NCBI GenBank assembly: GCA_049999725.1
Contig: JBNGIS010035655.1
Location: 1 to 30,551 of the forward strand
DNA length: 30,551 nt
Direction of reading: 5' to 3'
Source: Haplomitrium mnioides
Taxonomy: Eukaryota > Marchantiophyta > Haplomitriopsida > Calobryales
Below are positions 8,554 to 19,168 of this stretch, in pieces. The notes beneath the pieces were generated by a model. The model was not told the DNA's origin. It ran no database searches and saw only the letters and a program-made list of their open reading frames with translations. The translations under genes were made by a program, and so were the position numbers. Positions within the stretch are counted from its first letter, which is position 1; every line of letters begins with the position of its first letter.

Positions 8554-10626
8554 TGTCAGCCCCCTGGTCGGAGCCTTAACTCTTTTCCGACAGAGTTAAC
8601 CCCACTTAAGGGCTGACTTAGTGTTTCGGGACGTTTTATGGGAGGGGTTTTGCACCAAATGGACCCCAACTTCTATTTACCAACGCAGAAGTGCCTGCAG
8701 AACACTCAACACACCCAAGCACACCACCCAAGCACACACGCCTTCTTCCAAAGTCCGCAGATGCTGGTCACTCCCCTTCTTCAGGCCTTAACCTTGAAAG
8801 GTGCCACTTGGAAGACAAGGGCAGATAGAACATAGCATTTGACTCTTGACTGCGAGGGCCTCTTGGTGGTTCCTCTCTTGAGAGCCTCAATGGGTTCTTA
8901 CTTGTCTCCCAGTCCTGGCCACTAGCCAATAGTTGCTTCAACAGCCCACTTGCTCATGCACATTCATTTCTCAAGGCATACACTAGTAGGCGGTTATACT
9001 GGTGAGTCAATTCCAAACTATACTTCAGGAGCCCAGAACTGGACCCAATCACCAGGTTTACAAACGAGAAACAAGTCCCAACATCCAATTATCACAATAT
9101 ACTGTTGTTAGTTCTGACTTCCTCTTCCAGAGTGTCCTCAAGATTTGACAAATAGAATGCAGGTACTCTAATTACTAAGAACTCTACAGAACTACAAACA
9201 GAACACAAATCTAACTAGACACATGCACCTATACACATTTACACACACACCCTACCATGCCAACGTTGCAGGCATGTCCACCTCTCAAGAGCCAATCTTT
9301 TCTCCAAAACTCCCTTCAACTCCCCTCAGCAACTCCAGTATTCCTCTAACTCTTCACCCACGCACTCAGATCCAGATAGTTTTTCAACTTCCCTCGCGAA
9401 AAGCCCTTAATTTACTTCCTCAGGCTTGGAAGAGGTTTTCTTTAACTTCCACCTCTAGAAGACAGCCCTCCTAGCTACTAGATCACCCACTCCACCCGAG
9501 AATTGGTTGGATCTTCCACGCAGTGCGCAGGCACTAACGTGGCTACTCCTCTCCTTTCTCCACAAGATTTTAACACTGGCACACTCTCCAAATGCTGCTG
9601 GGACTAATCTCTTGCACAAACCAAAGCTGAGCTGACACCAGGACCCCCCTTGGCTGCCTCTCACGAAATACAAACCGAAAGAATTCCCCTCTCCTTTGAG
9701 TGTTGGTCCACTTCCAAATGTTGGTCTGCCTTCAAATGTGAGTATACTTGAGTAGTTTGAGCCTTTAGAGCCTCCTGCTCAGCGATTCCCAGCACCTCCT
9801 CAGTCCACTTCCACCCTGTGAGGGCCTTCCTTCACGAGTCCACCCACTGCACCAAAGGTCTCACCAGAACTCTCTCCTCCGTATCCCGCTGCCTTCTCTG
9901 CACCAAAAAACAGTCCCCGTATTTTCAGAGTGAGGTAGTCTATCTCCGAGCTTGTTTCCCCTCCAGCCTCAATGATTCATCACCACCTTTCTTTGGAAGT
10001 CCCTGTTTCACTTATCCCACGGCTGAGAGGTGTATCCTGCCTTTTTACATGGCTTGTAGGTAGGTTTCTTACCAGATTCAGAGTCTAAAAATGACACCAA
10101 CAGCTGCGCCTTGTCGTTTTCTTTCCAACAAGACTGATTTCACGCAAAAACGACACCTATAGCTCTCGCAATTCGCATTTGAATCGACATACCTTTTTGC
10201 TTTTGTTTTTTCCTTGTTTTAGCTTGACCACCCGTGAGATCTTTTGGATGCCAGGTAGCTGACAGGTGGCGCGCCAGAGGAGCCCATTGGATTCCTTGGA
10301 CACGGAAACCAATGAGGTTCCACAGACCTTTGGCCGCTGACATGTGGCGCGTCGAGGTAGCCCGTTGGATTTGCAAGTCTCAAGACTCCCAAGAGATCTC
10401 TAATATTCCCGTAGATTCCCAGATCCCGCAGAGGTGCCATATCATCCGCAAAGCTCAAGATTCCCGAGAAATCTCTAATACTCCCGTAGACTCTCAGAGG
10501 CCCGCATGAGCGCCACGTTTCCCAAAAATTCCTTGGAACCTAGCCGTCGCTTCTCATAACCCCATCGTCGTTTCGCGGAACCCCACAGTCACCTTTTGGA
10601 ACCCTGCTGTTGCTTGTCGGAATACC

Positions 10627-10890
10627 GCCACGTCATCCGTTGCCCCGTTGCCCCGCAAAGGGGTAGGCGGACCGTCGCATTGACCGGATTCTGCAGTTGA
10701 TCCGTCGCTGACCCGCAAGAGCCCTCGGAACACCGCTAAACGCCAAGTCATCCGAAGCCTTCCTCGGGACCGCGCCGTCGCTCTTCGGAACCCCGCCACG
10801 TCATCCGTAGCCGCATTGCTCGACGCCGCCCCGCAAAGGGGTAGGTGGACCGTCGAAGTTGACTGGATTCCGCGGATGCCACGTCATCCA
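10627..10890. repeat. ACGT-box and hairpin repeat modules in the GC-rich element
   Basis: GCCACGTCATCCG or a close variant occurs at 10627, 10742, 10795 and 10878. Two of the intervening modules hold CCCCGCAAAGGGGTAGG(C/T)GG (10651-10670, 10826-10848), which can fold as CCGCC..GGCGG with an inner CCCC..GGGG stem. Modules are spaced by about 110-180 bp. Further single ACGT boxes occur at 10508, 11325, 11366 and 11742. Confidence 0.75.
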
Positions 10891-11079
10891 AAAAATAGTC
10901 CCTTGCTGAGTAAGAACGTTACCTATTATCGCCGTTTCGGCACCCGTTCACAATAAGAATTGAGGCTCCTTTCGCTGAACTTACCATCCGCTTGATATAA
11001 GAACTATAGCAAACTCCCTATGGATCCCCTTCAAACTTTCAGCGCGCCCCGTCAAACTTTCGTCCTTGCCAATGCCGGA

Positions 11080-11640
11080 ATTGTGATAGGTTGCCCTTTC
11101 GGCTACTGATCCCTTGCTTCTTCTGCTGGCCGGATCATTGACAGATCACCTTTTCGCCGTTGTCCCCGCTTGTGCATCCAACGGATCCATGTTAGCTGGG
11201 CTCCCCACATCGTAGGACGGATCGGAACCCTTTAAACTGGGGAAGCCCACTTAGGGAGGCTAAACCCCGTTAAGTTTTGCGGGGCCTGCTCATTCCCACA
11301 TGACTGTCCGCGGACTCCCTAGGATTGCCACGTGTCCTCAATTTCCGTTAAGTGCGCCGGGGATGCCACGTTTCCACAGCGCCCCACGGGCTCTCCCAAG
11401 CTCTGAAATTGTGATAGGTTGCCGCTTCGCCCTTCCAGCTTAGCTTCGCAGTTGCCTTAAGGAATCCTCAATGCAGCCATAATAGTGACTAGTGTTTGCT
11501 TCATCAGTCACCGCTTCTCCTTTCCCGCTTGGCCTTTAACCAACCCTCCATGCCGTCGGAATAGTGACAAGTCACCTCTTTGTCTGGTCACTGCTTTGCT
11601 TATCCCTGTTTCGCCATCACTTCTGACCCGTCAGACCTTC
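11080..11640. repeat. Degenerate GTGATAGGTTGCC / GTGACAAGTCACC modules
   Basis: Variants of TTGTGATAGGTTGCC(C/G)CTTTCGGC recur at about 11089, 11406, 11490 and 11563, each followed by a C/T-rich stretch with CTTC and GCTT. The second element copy shows the same theme at 29694-29990. The pattern suggests an old tandem expansion inside this part of the element. Confidence 0.5.
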
Positions 11641-12420
11641 CTTCATAGATCCCTATTAAGTGGGGAACCCACATAGGGAGGCTGATCGGATCCCCATGTA
11701 GGGAGGCGAGATCGTGTCGAACCTTCGGACCCTTGGGAGCCGCCACGTCATCCGTTAACTCCGTGAAGCACGCCAGGAGCGCCACATTTCCGCATCGCCC
11801 CACAGACTCCTCGGCCTTCCTTCCTTCGGGTCGATTCTTCACATTGATCCACCTCCTTTGGTCTGATTGTAGCAGCTGGCTTCCAATTCTAGGGCGCTTC
11901 CTTCCCTTCTTGCTTGGGCAACCCATCGCAGGACCTCATCCTTCGAATTCATCCCGCTGCTTTCTCTCTACCTGGCTTCACCCGCTACCTACTCCTTGTA
12001 CGTCGTTCGTTCCGCTGGGCAAGTCCTCGCAGTGCTGCTACATCCGATTCGCTCGCGTGATGGTTCTTTGCACGTATCCTGACTGTCCTCCCCCTTGACT
12101 TCTTCTCCCATAATCCTTCTTGTGACTCCTCCCCCATGATTCCTCTTCGATGTTGCTGGCTCCTTACTCCCTCAATTCCTCCACGATTTATCCCCTTCGA
12201 TTTATGCCCTCCTCTCCTCGAATTCCCTCTACCGCTCCATTCTTCTGATCTCCCTCTTACCTCTCCTTGATTTCCTCTTGATCACCCTTGTCAGCCCTGC
12301 CTTGGTCCCGAATCGCTGCCAGTTCCTTTGATCCTCCTGCTAGCCCGTTTGCTTGTCTTCTGTGGATCCCACAAGGCTTCCTCTTGCATTGCAGGATTCA
12401 TGACCTCCATAGGGAAAGAC

Positions 12421-12465
12421 AGAAAAGAAAGGAAGAGAAGGGAAAGGAGGGAGAGAGGAGAAAGG
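12421..12465 (+). repeat. 45-nt pure purine tract near the 3' end of the GC-rich element
   Basis: Bases 12421-12465 contain only A and G. It lies 137 bp before the element end. The following TGCAAGG does not match the element's own 5' end, so it is not a regular polypurine tract before a 3' LTR. Confidence 0.7.
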
Positions 12466-12602
12466 TGCAAGGTTGGCATAACAACAATAAAACAATAAAA
12501 TACACTAAAACACAACAGGCTAACACAAACTGAAGGAATCCACCAGGCTTGGAAACTTCGAATTCACAAAAAATGACAAAACTCAGACACACCCGATCGA
12601 CA

Positions 12603-12607
12603 CCTCT
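12603..12607 (+). repeat. Right copy of 5-bp target-site duplication (CCTCT)
   Basis: It directly follows GATCGACA and is identical to 8549-8553. The interrupted LTR continues from here to 12730. Confidence 0.85.
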
Positions 12608-12735
12608 CAAATCATTTGGGTTCTTTGGTTGCTTGGCTTTTGCTTCCTTATTGGTATTTGGTTGAAGAGCTCTATTAGAGTTCACTATGAGTTCTTACTC
12701 ATTTGGATTTGGCCTTTGAGTTCTTTTACATTTGA

Positions 12736-13566
12736 GATGTGGACAACTTGCAATCATATGACCAAGTTTTTGATAATAAAAACATCCTCCACTTTGGTGT
12801 AGGTAATACACTCTACATTGGTCAATGCCGCTCTTTGCGCCGCATCAACCTCCATAGATATAACCTTATTTGGTGGCACATGAACATTTGGTAAAGCTTG
12901 TTGTGGACGTGGCCTAGCTTTGATAGTTGCTAGAAGTGAGTTGTATAATTCAACCATATGCATTGCTTGTGCCAATTGAGATGTCTCTCTCATTGTCACT
13001 TCCATTCTAGTGCAAGGCTTTAATCCTTGAACGAAACAATCTAAAACTTCTCACTCATCTATATTAGAAATTTGCATGATGATATTCTAAAATTGTGTGA
13101 TATAGCTCCTCACTATACCTAATTGCTTCAATTCTTCCAATTGATCTCTTGCCACATTTGGAGCAATCAAAACATTAAATTTAAAATTCACCACTTTTTT
13201 AAACTCTTGCCTAGAAGCAATTAGAGAAACAAATCCACATTAAACTTGCTCTATTTGATATCTCCACCAAGTTTTTGCAACTCCTTCCAATTGAATTGCA
13301 ACAAATAGAATTCTTTGACCATATTTTCTGATGTTTGTAGCTTCAAAGTATTGCTTGTAATCAAACAAAACGTTTAATACATAAAGAACTATCTTCCCAT
13401 TATGTGTTTTGGGTTTGGAAAACTGCACATGACTTTCTTCTTCTCAAAAATGTTTTTTTTTTCAGTTGCATTTGAACTTCCAAAGGCAAGAAAGATGTTT
13501 AATTTGTTGTTGCATCATTTGAATCATCGCTTTTTTATTCTCCATGTAGCTCTCCACCAAAAAAAC
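12736..13566 (-). pseudogene. Gag of element 1
   Basis: Gag forms the virus-like particle and binds the element RNA. The minus strand at 13240-13428 reads F..P..HNGKIVLYVLNVLFDYKQYFEA and ends in AIQLEGVAKTWWRYQIEQ, the typical gypsy gag core with a K-T-W-W signature. Positions 12754-13005 read TMRETSQLAQAMHMVELYNSL. A CCHC zinc knuckle lies at 12743-12784 (CFYYQKLGHMIASC), with its second Cys changed to Tyr. Frameshifts and stops separate the parts. Confidence 0.75.
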
Positions 13567-13568
13567 CT

Positions 13569-13583
13569 TAGCTCTAGTACCAA
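13569..13583 (-). promoter_or_regulatory. Primer binding site of element 1
   Basis: On the minus strand TTGGTACTAGAGCTA directly follows the LTR end TTTTTTTACA. It matches the initiator tRNA-Met PBS (TGGTATCAGAGC) with small changes and fixes the element orientation. Confidence 0.75.
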
Positions 13584-14052
13584 TGTAAAAAAACTCAAAG
13601 ACCAACTTCCAAATGAGTAAGAACTCCAAGATAACTCTAATAGAGCTATGCAACTCAAGGCCAATAAGCAAGCAAAAGCCAAGAGTGCAAGTCAAAGCCA
13701 AACAACCAAAGAGCCAAACCAAATTAAGAGAAACTCTAGAATAAGAAGTGGGGCCATGAAACCCTTCTATTTGTGCAAGAGAAGAAGGTGCCATCCCTTT
13801 TCCTTCACTTACAAGTCACTTCCAATTTCAGCTCTAAAAGTGATCTTATCTTACTTCTCTAAACGTAGCTTCTAAGGTAAGTAATCCTATCTCACTTCAA
13901 CCCTAAAATTAACCTTATACCACTTCACTTAAAGTAACTCCAAAATCAAGTAATCTTAAAATGATTTTGACCTTAAAAGTGACCCTCTACGACTTCCTTC
14001 ACTCCTCTTTATTTTCTTATAAATATCACAACATCATACGTGTATTATTACA
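13584..14052 (-). repeat. 5' LTR of element 1
   Basis: 469 bp, homologous to the other family LTRs. In + coordinates it begins TGTAAAAAAACTC and ends GTATTATTACA. The TATA box region (TATTTGTGCAAG at about 13768) is decayed. Confidence 0.85.
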
Positions 14053-15095
14053 ATTAGCAAATGGTTGTTCATGTATCTAGTTGCTTCATTTTGAAAAGTT
14101 TCTACTTACACTGAATCCCATGTCATTGTCAGTGATCCCATGTTAGCTTGCATGATCATGGACTACTCTCCCATCAAAAGATTGTAGTATATGCTTGTTA
14201 TCAGCTTCTAGATAATTTTTATTTTTGTTTCATCTTCAATTTTGACCTACAAAGTTATACATTTATTCCCATTTTTACTTCTTAATCATTGTTATAGATA
14301 TCTTTCCGATGCTCATAAACCTTTCTAACTTTGTATGTTTGTAATTCGTAAGTCATATCTCCAAACTTTTTGTACCCTCTATCTGACATCCACTTTTGTC
14401 ATCTTAATGCACTAACTGTGCATTTCATACATTTGGCTTAAAACTTACTAAGTGGCTATAAACTTGTTGTCTAAACTTGAAAGTTGGAACTCCCTTTCAA
14501 AATTATATTTGGTGTTGGAACACTCTTTTCGTAACCCATGTCTTTACTTTGTTGTCATAGAATTGATAGTAAGAACATGCCTCTCTTATGTTCATCTTTG
14601 TAGCCTCTAATATCATAAGTCTGTTGTTGCAACACTGTTCATAGCTCAGATTTATATTGTCTAATGTCAAAATCCCATTGTTGTCTCACAATTCCTTAAC
14701 TTTGGTTCCATAGCTCCTTTCTTGGAAGTTTCATTTTTGTAAATCATCCAATCATAATTCCCTTTCTTTGTTTTTGTAGCTAGCCGGTTCATTCTTTATC
14801 TCTAGATCCATGTTACTATCCCCTAGGTTCACCGCCGCCTACCGTTATCATTCACTCGCATAGTTTGACTGCCATGTTCAGACAGCTGTATGTCCGAACA
14901 TTAGAAATCTAGAGCGATGCATCTACTTCAAAACCCTTCTTCCTCCAATGTTTGAAAAGACAAAAAATATACTCCACCTTGCATTTTGTCTCCATCCTTC
15001 CTTGAAAACAAGATAAATGTGGTCAATGTTAGAACCTCTCTTGTTATATGACCCGATTTTGTATCATCCTTGTTTTCCATATACTATTTGGTGGA
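14053..15095. other. AT-rich stretch, nothing recognised
   Basis: No open frame with a recognisable domain and no LTR or gypsy pol similarity is seen. It separates two relics of one family. Confidence 0.55.
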
Positions 15096-15275
15096 TTCTG
15101 AGTTGACTCTAGAACTTCCCTCAACACATGTCCAACTTTGGAATCATGTGCAACATAGTGTTTGACTTTAGAACCCCTAGCTATATAGTGTCCAACTTTA
15201 GAACTCTTGGCATCATAGTGTCCAAATTTAGAAACCCTAGCATCATAATGTCTGACTTCAGAGCCTCTCTATATA
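15096..15275 (+). repeat. 30-bp minisatellite, about six units
   Basis: Units read as TAGTGTCCAACTTTAGAACC plus ten further bases. Three central units are exactly 30 bp and the outer ones are more diverged. Because 30 is a multiple of three, a short frame through the array reads a 10-residue repeat (VSNFRTLGII type); I see no sign that it is translated. Confidence 0.8.
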
Positions 15276-15886
15276 TAAAAACTAATTGCAAACCTTCTCT
15301 ATTCTCTTGTTTCAAAGTTGTGGGTTTCCTAGTGGACTTTTGAAATTCCCTTAGTATATCAACTGAATTTAGAGATGCTCTTATTATAAGAATCGACCAC
15401 AACTTTGTTCCCAACTAGTTATGAAGCCTTCCCAGCTTTGCCTAACTATAAGTATACCATTCAACATTATTAGGCCAAATTTGGTTGTCTTGAAGTACAT
15501 AGCTTTTATAGAAGTTTTTTGTGCGTTGTGTTCCTTTACATCTAAGAAATTTTTAATGAATTAGAGCTAAGATGCATCTATTCAATCATGTGGAGAATGT
15601 TGCCTTTTTTTTTCTTAGTCTATTTATAATTCTTATACTTCCATATTGAGCCCAAAGGTTGTGTCTTTGTAGTTATCACTATTGAGAATAGAAGATTGTC
15701 CCATGATTAGCTTAATACCTCTAAGCATAGAAAATCTAATTGCAAACACCCCACACACTTCATCTTATAATAGTAGTCATTGCCCCCAACCCCAACAATC
15801 TTTTGAACATTTAGAAGTCATTCTCTCATGAGTCGAGAATCATTTCCAAACTATCTTTGTTGCCAATCATAAGTATGAATAGTAAG
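15276..15886. other. Non-coding stretch, nothing recognised
   Basis: No domain or repeat family is recognised on either strand. It ends at the left LTR of element 2. Confidence 0.55.
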
Positions 15887-16359
15887 TATAAAAGAACTCA
15901 AAGACAAGCTCCAAATGAGTAAGAACTCATAGTGATCTCCAATAGAGTGCTTCAATCAAATGCAACTCAATGCCTAAGCTAAGACCAAGAGTGAAAGAAA
16001 AAGCCAAGCAACCAATTAACCTAAGTGATTCGAGAGGAACTCTAGAATGAAGAGTGGGGCTATAAAGCCCTTTCTATTTATATAAGAGAAGAAGGTGTCA
16101 TCCCCATTTCTTCACTTACAAGTCACTTCCAATTTCAGCCTTAAAAGTGATCTTATCTTACTTCTTCAAAAACAACTTCCAAGTCAAGTAATCTTATCCC
16201 ACTTCAACTCTAAAAGTAATCTTACACCACTTCACCTAAAGTAACTTCAAAGGCAAATAGTCTTAAAATGATTTCAACCTTAAAATTGGCCTTCTACCAC
16301 TTCTTTCACTCCTCGTTATTTTCTTATGAATAGCACAACATCATACTTGTACTATTACA
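15887..16359 (-). repeat. 3' LTR of element 2
   Basis: 473 bp, aligned with the other family LTRs. Its + strand edges are TATAAAAGAACTC (left; TG decayed to TA) and GTACTATTACA (right). Confidence 0.85.
16075..16084 (-). promoter_or_regulatory. LTR TATA box
   Basis: The minus strand reads TATATAAATA within CTCTTATATAAATAGAAAGG. It occupies the same place in sister LTRs (about 5178-5186, 19966-19975), which supports it as the Pol II core promoter of this family, with transcription leftwards. Confidence 0.7.
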
Positions 16360-16914
16360 TAATCTCTGCATTCTATTCAATATTGTCCTCGTCATGACTA
16401 GTGATTTCAAACAATTGAATAGTCTCTTGAGCATTCTCAATGTTAGAACATAGCTCTTATGTAGCATTATAAAGTGGAAAGCCTTTCTACAAAACTTTAT
16501 ATTAAACTTGATAATGTTGCCTATGTTTGAGAACTTGTTTTTCCAAAATACAAAATCCACTTTATCATCTTCATGATCATCAAGAACTGTTGACGAAGGA
16601 GGAATTTCAACATGATTTGGAAAAGAAGATGGACTAGGGACAAAATGATTAAGCTTAGAGATATAGAACACATGATGAATCTTTATATAGAGAGGAAGAC
16701 CAAGTTTGTACGCAAAAGAGAGAATAACTTGAGAAATTGAGAAATGACCAATCCAAGCAAGAGATAGCTTACAGACTTGAGTAGCTAGAGAAAAAGAGAG
16801 ATCATAAGTAGAAAGCATAACTTGGTCACCTAAAACATAAGAAACTTCATGACAATGTTGATTGACATTTTGCATTTTGCCGATTTTGAGCAATAACAAG
16901 ATGGTTTTGGGCAT
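16360..16914 (-). pseudogene. Integrase C-terminus and decayed chromodomain of element 2
   Basis: The minus strand reads YKLGLPLYIKIHHVFYISKL (the integrase C-terminal segment, usually YKL.LP...IHPVFHVS.L), then an acidic linker VLDDHEDDKVD, then a segment with IIKFNIKFCRKA in the place of the chromodomain strand I.(Y/F)LVKW.G. In chromoviruses this tail steers integration to heterochromatin. The frame continues to the edge of the LTR. Confidence 0.7.
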
Positions 16915-16929
16915 CTTGCAAAGAAGAAG

Positions 16930-17650
16930 TTAAATGAGACAAAAGCTAGAAATAATTAGAAAATTGGAAGAGGAAGGAGAAAGAAAACCATCAAAAACCA
17001 AAGGATGTTGATCGGAATTAAGAAAGAAAAGAGAAAATCCAATACTTGCTTGTTTAAGGTTGTTGTAGGCAAACTCCACAACCGGTAAGAAACTATCCCA
17101 TTTTGTGTGATGAATATTAATAAATGTTTGAAGTATATCGTTTGTATTATGATTAGCATGTTCAATTTTCCTATTTGTTTGAAGATAATAAGTCGTAGAC
17201 ATTGATAATTTGGTACCCAAAAGAGTGAACAACTCTCACCAAAACTTCATAGTGAATCATCGATCTCTATTCGATATTAACACCTTGGGTACTCTATGAT
17301 AGAAAAATACTATATCAAAGTAATTTTTGGCCAATTGCAAAGTCTCCACCACATCCACCGTTGGTACTAAATGAATTTATTTGTTGAACTTGTCTACAAA
17401 CACCACAATGGCAATAAACTAAAAAAGTGTAGTTGGGAGTGAAGTGACATGATCTAAACTTACATATTTCCGATAGGTCGTAGGTATTGGAAGTGGCTAA
17501 AGAAGTCCAACTGGTTTCTGATTTGAATCATTGTTTTGTTGACAATTTTCACAAGAACAAACAACAACACAAACATCTCGAGTTGGGTTTGGCTATGACT
17601 AAGTCTGTTAAAGAAACTCCATAGTCTTGTCTACTCTAAGATGCCCACAA
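16930..17650 (-). pseudogene. Integrase zinc-binding and core domain of element 2
   Basis: The minus strand shows CENCQQN (second half of the HHCC zinc site, about 17540-17560). Then comes the core with SNRD in place of SDRD (catalytic Asp changed to Asn) and stops nearby. After these are QTNRKIEHANHNTNDILQTF with the catalytic Glu context, and WDSFLPVVEFAYNN. Inactive by sequence. Confidence 0.75.
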
Positions 17651-18240
17651 ATTAGAATGTCATGTGCTTCTTGTAAATTGGCCACTTGAAGTGCATCATT
17701 TTATAGAACATATGTTTGATTATCTCGATAGAGAATGCCATCCCAAATGGAAAATGTATGATACTTACTATTGGTGTCCACAAGACATGCCCAAACAAGA
17801 TTAAAGAATGCATCTTCTTGTAGTTTTTATCAAAAACACTCACTTGTTGCTTCATCAAGATGTAATATGCTAAAATTTGCTACCTCCAATGTATTTAGTA
17901 GATGATCTGGTAGTCGTGATCAAGCATATGGAATAGTGTGGAGCCTTTTTGACTTGTATTCCAACTTGATATCAAAGAGCTATAACTGATCTTCCCATCG
18001 ATGATGACAAATTGCTATATTTTCCAAGTGAATTGGTTGTAGCAAAGGTTTGTGATGAGTGTGTATAAGTACAAGTTTCTCTATCCATGTAGAATAGTTT
18101 CTCTTTGTGGCATTCGATCGACGTGACATGAAAGCAATTGGATGAAGTCCATCCTCAAACTCTTGTTGTAACACCGCTCCAACAACAAAGTTAAATGTAT
18201 CAAAGAAGATCAACCAGAATGCGAATAGGAGTTACAGATG
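17651..18240 (-). pseudogene. RNase H domain and integrase leader of element 2
   Basis: FFDTFNFVVGAVLQQEFEDGLHPIAFMSRR at 18120-18213 is the conserved start of gypsy RNase H (Asp, GAVL.Q, HP.AF.SR). HKPLL and the HRWEDQL end follow on the minus strand. Positions 17652-17858 cover the segment leading to integrase. The middle of the domain is shortened. Confidence 0.8.
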
Positions 18241-18559
18241 TGGTCAAAATCATAAAGAATAGAAGGATCCCATCTATACCTATATAAAATTTGATATTCG
18301 AATACATAAGCTATTGAATAGTTTCCACAAATTGAATTGTTTTTGGATCATATGGTTGTAGAATTGGACAAGGAGAGACTACATCCTTGAGTTGTTGAAA
18401 TGTCTTTTGCTCTTAGTTTGTTTATTGAAACTTTTCCTCTTTGCCCAATCCTGTTCATTGAAAGCTTGAACATCCTTTGCTTTATTTGGCATTGGGCTAC
18501 TCTATGATAGCCGTAATTTTCTCTTCCTCCATCTAGATGCCATTCGAAGATACTTTAGA

Positions 18560-19060
18560 CCCTAGATAAGTCACCTCTTGCTTTCAAAACTCACATTGAG
18601 ACTTCTTGCAATAAAACTTCCAATTGCACAATCTTTGCAATACTTCTTTGATATGACCATGATGCTCAACTTCACTCTAACTAGAATAAGGATATCATCC
18701 AAGAACATCAACATGAACTTATCCAATAACCTATCAAAAACTTGATGCATTTGATCCATGAATATTACCAGAGCACTAGTAAGACCAAAAGTAAGAGCCT
18801 TCCACTCAAAATGCCCATATCTTATGCAAAAAGCTATCTTTGGCACATCAATTGGCTTGATGGAAAATTTCCAATAGCCATTTTGAAGATCCAACTTAGA
18901 AAAGAATCGCGCACCACTCAATTGATCTAACAAATCATCAGTACATGGAAAGAGATAGGCATTCTTCATTGTTTGATTATTCAAGCTACGATAATCTGTA
19001 CAAAGACAAAATTCACCATCTTTCTTTGGTACAAAGAATACTCATGCTCCCCAAGGAAAA
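18560..19060 (-). pseudogene. Reverse transcriptase of element 2
   Basis: The frame at 18571-18984 (137 residues) holds NAYLFPCTDDLLDQL, the first catalytic Asp in FFSKLDLQNGYW (residue 32), DVPKIAF.IRYGHFEW, FGLTSALVIFMDQMHQVF, and the active site MFLDDILIL (Asp residues 96-97). The preceding palm part is read in other frames to about 19060. This is the best preserved RT of the window and is typical of chromoviruses. Confidence 0.85.
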
Positions 19061-19168
19061 GTGCAATGTTAAATGAAATCCTTCTCAAAAAGATCTATCA
19101 AAGTTTTTTTATCTCTTCCAATTCTCATGGTGATAATCGGTATATAAGCCGATTACAAAGAGTACTTC

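Larger units (their letters stand above)
8554..12602. mobile_element. 4,049-bp GC-rich element, TG..CA ends, 5-bp TSD; probable giant solo LTR or LARD
   Basis: It begins TGTCAGCC and ends GATCGACA (4-bp inverted ends TGTC/GACA) with CCTCT on both sides, the hallmarks of LTR-retrotransposon integration. Its base composition is far richer in GC than the surrounding gypsy DNA. No frame shows a known domain, and the sequence has no second internal LTR. It is colinear with the copy starting at 27135: shared blocks include a stretch at 9381-9475 (27876-27970), hairpin/ACGT modules at 10627-10890 and a CAAACTTTC block at 11030-11060. Either a solo LTR of about 4 kb or a large non-autonomous derivative fits; the transcription strand is not determined. 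Confidence 0.8.
8236..12730 (+). mobile_element. Inverted solo LTR nested in element 1 and itself interrupted
   Basis: It is an LTR of the same family as 4995-5464 but in the opposite orientation. It starts TGCAATAGTACAAGC at 8236, is broken at 8553, resumes at 12603 and ends GAGTTCTTTTACA at 12730. Its own length without the insert is about 441 bp. The flanks TTGGA (8231-8235) and TTTGA (12731-12735) look like a 5-bp target-site duplication with one mismatch. It sits between the gag zinc knuckle and the protease of element 1. No internal sequence accompanies it, as expected after LTR-LTR recombination. Confidence 0.8.
4995..14052 (-). mobile_element. Element 1: chromovirus-like Ty3/gypsy relic carrying nested insertions
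   Basis: It is read on the minus strand from the 5' LTR (13584-14052) through PBS, gag, zinc knuckle, protease, RT, RNase H and integrase to the 3' LTR (4995-5464). With the nested DNA removed (8236-12730), about 4.6 kb of the original element remains. All reading frames are broken. Integrase ends abruptly at the 3' LTR, so the integrase C-terminus, chromodomain and polypurine tract are missing. Flanks ATAAA (left) and ATTAG (right) are not a convincing target-site duplication, so the element may be rearranged. Confidence 0.8.

Noticed and set aside
12289-12602. TGTCAGCCCTG at 12289 as the start of a 314-bp 3' LTR of the GC-rich element
   Set aside because: Only the first nine or ten bases match the element start at 8554; the following sequence does not align, so it is a chance match.
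16324-16360. Protein frame extending from the chromodomain tail into the LTR
   Set aside because: The final residues are encoded by LTR sequence and are simply read-through; the original stop has been lost.
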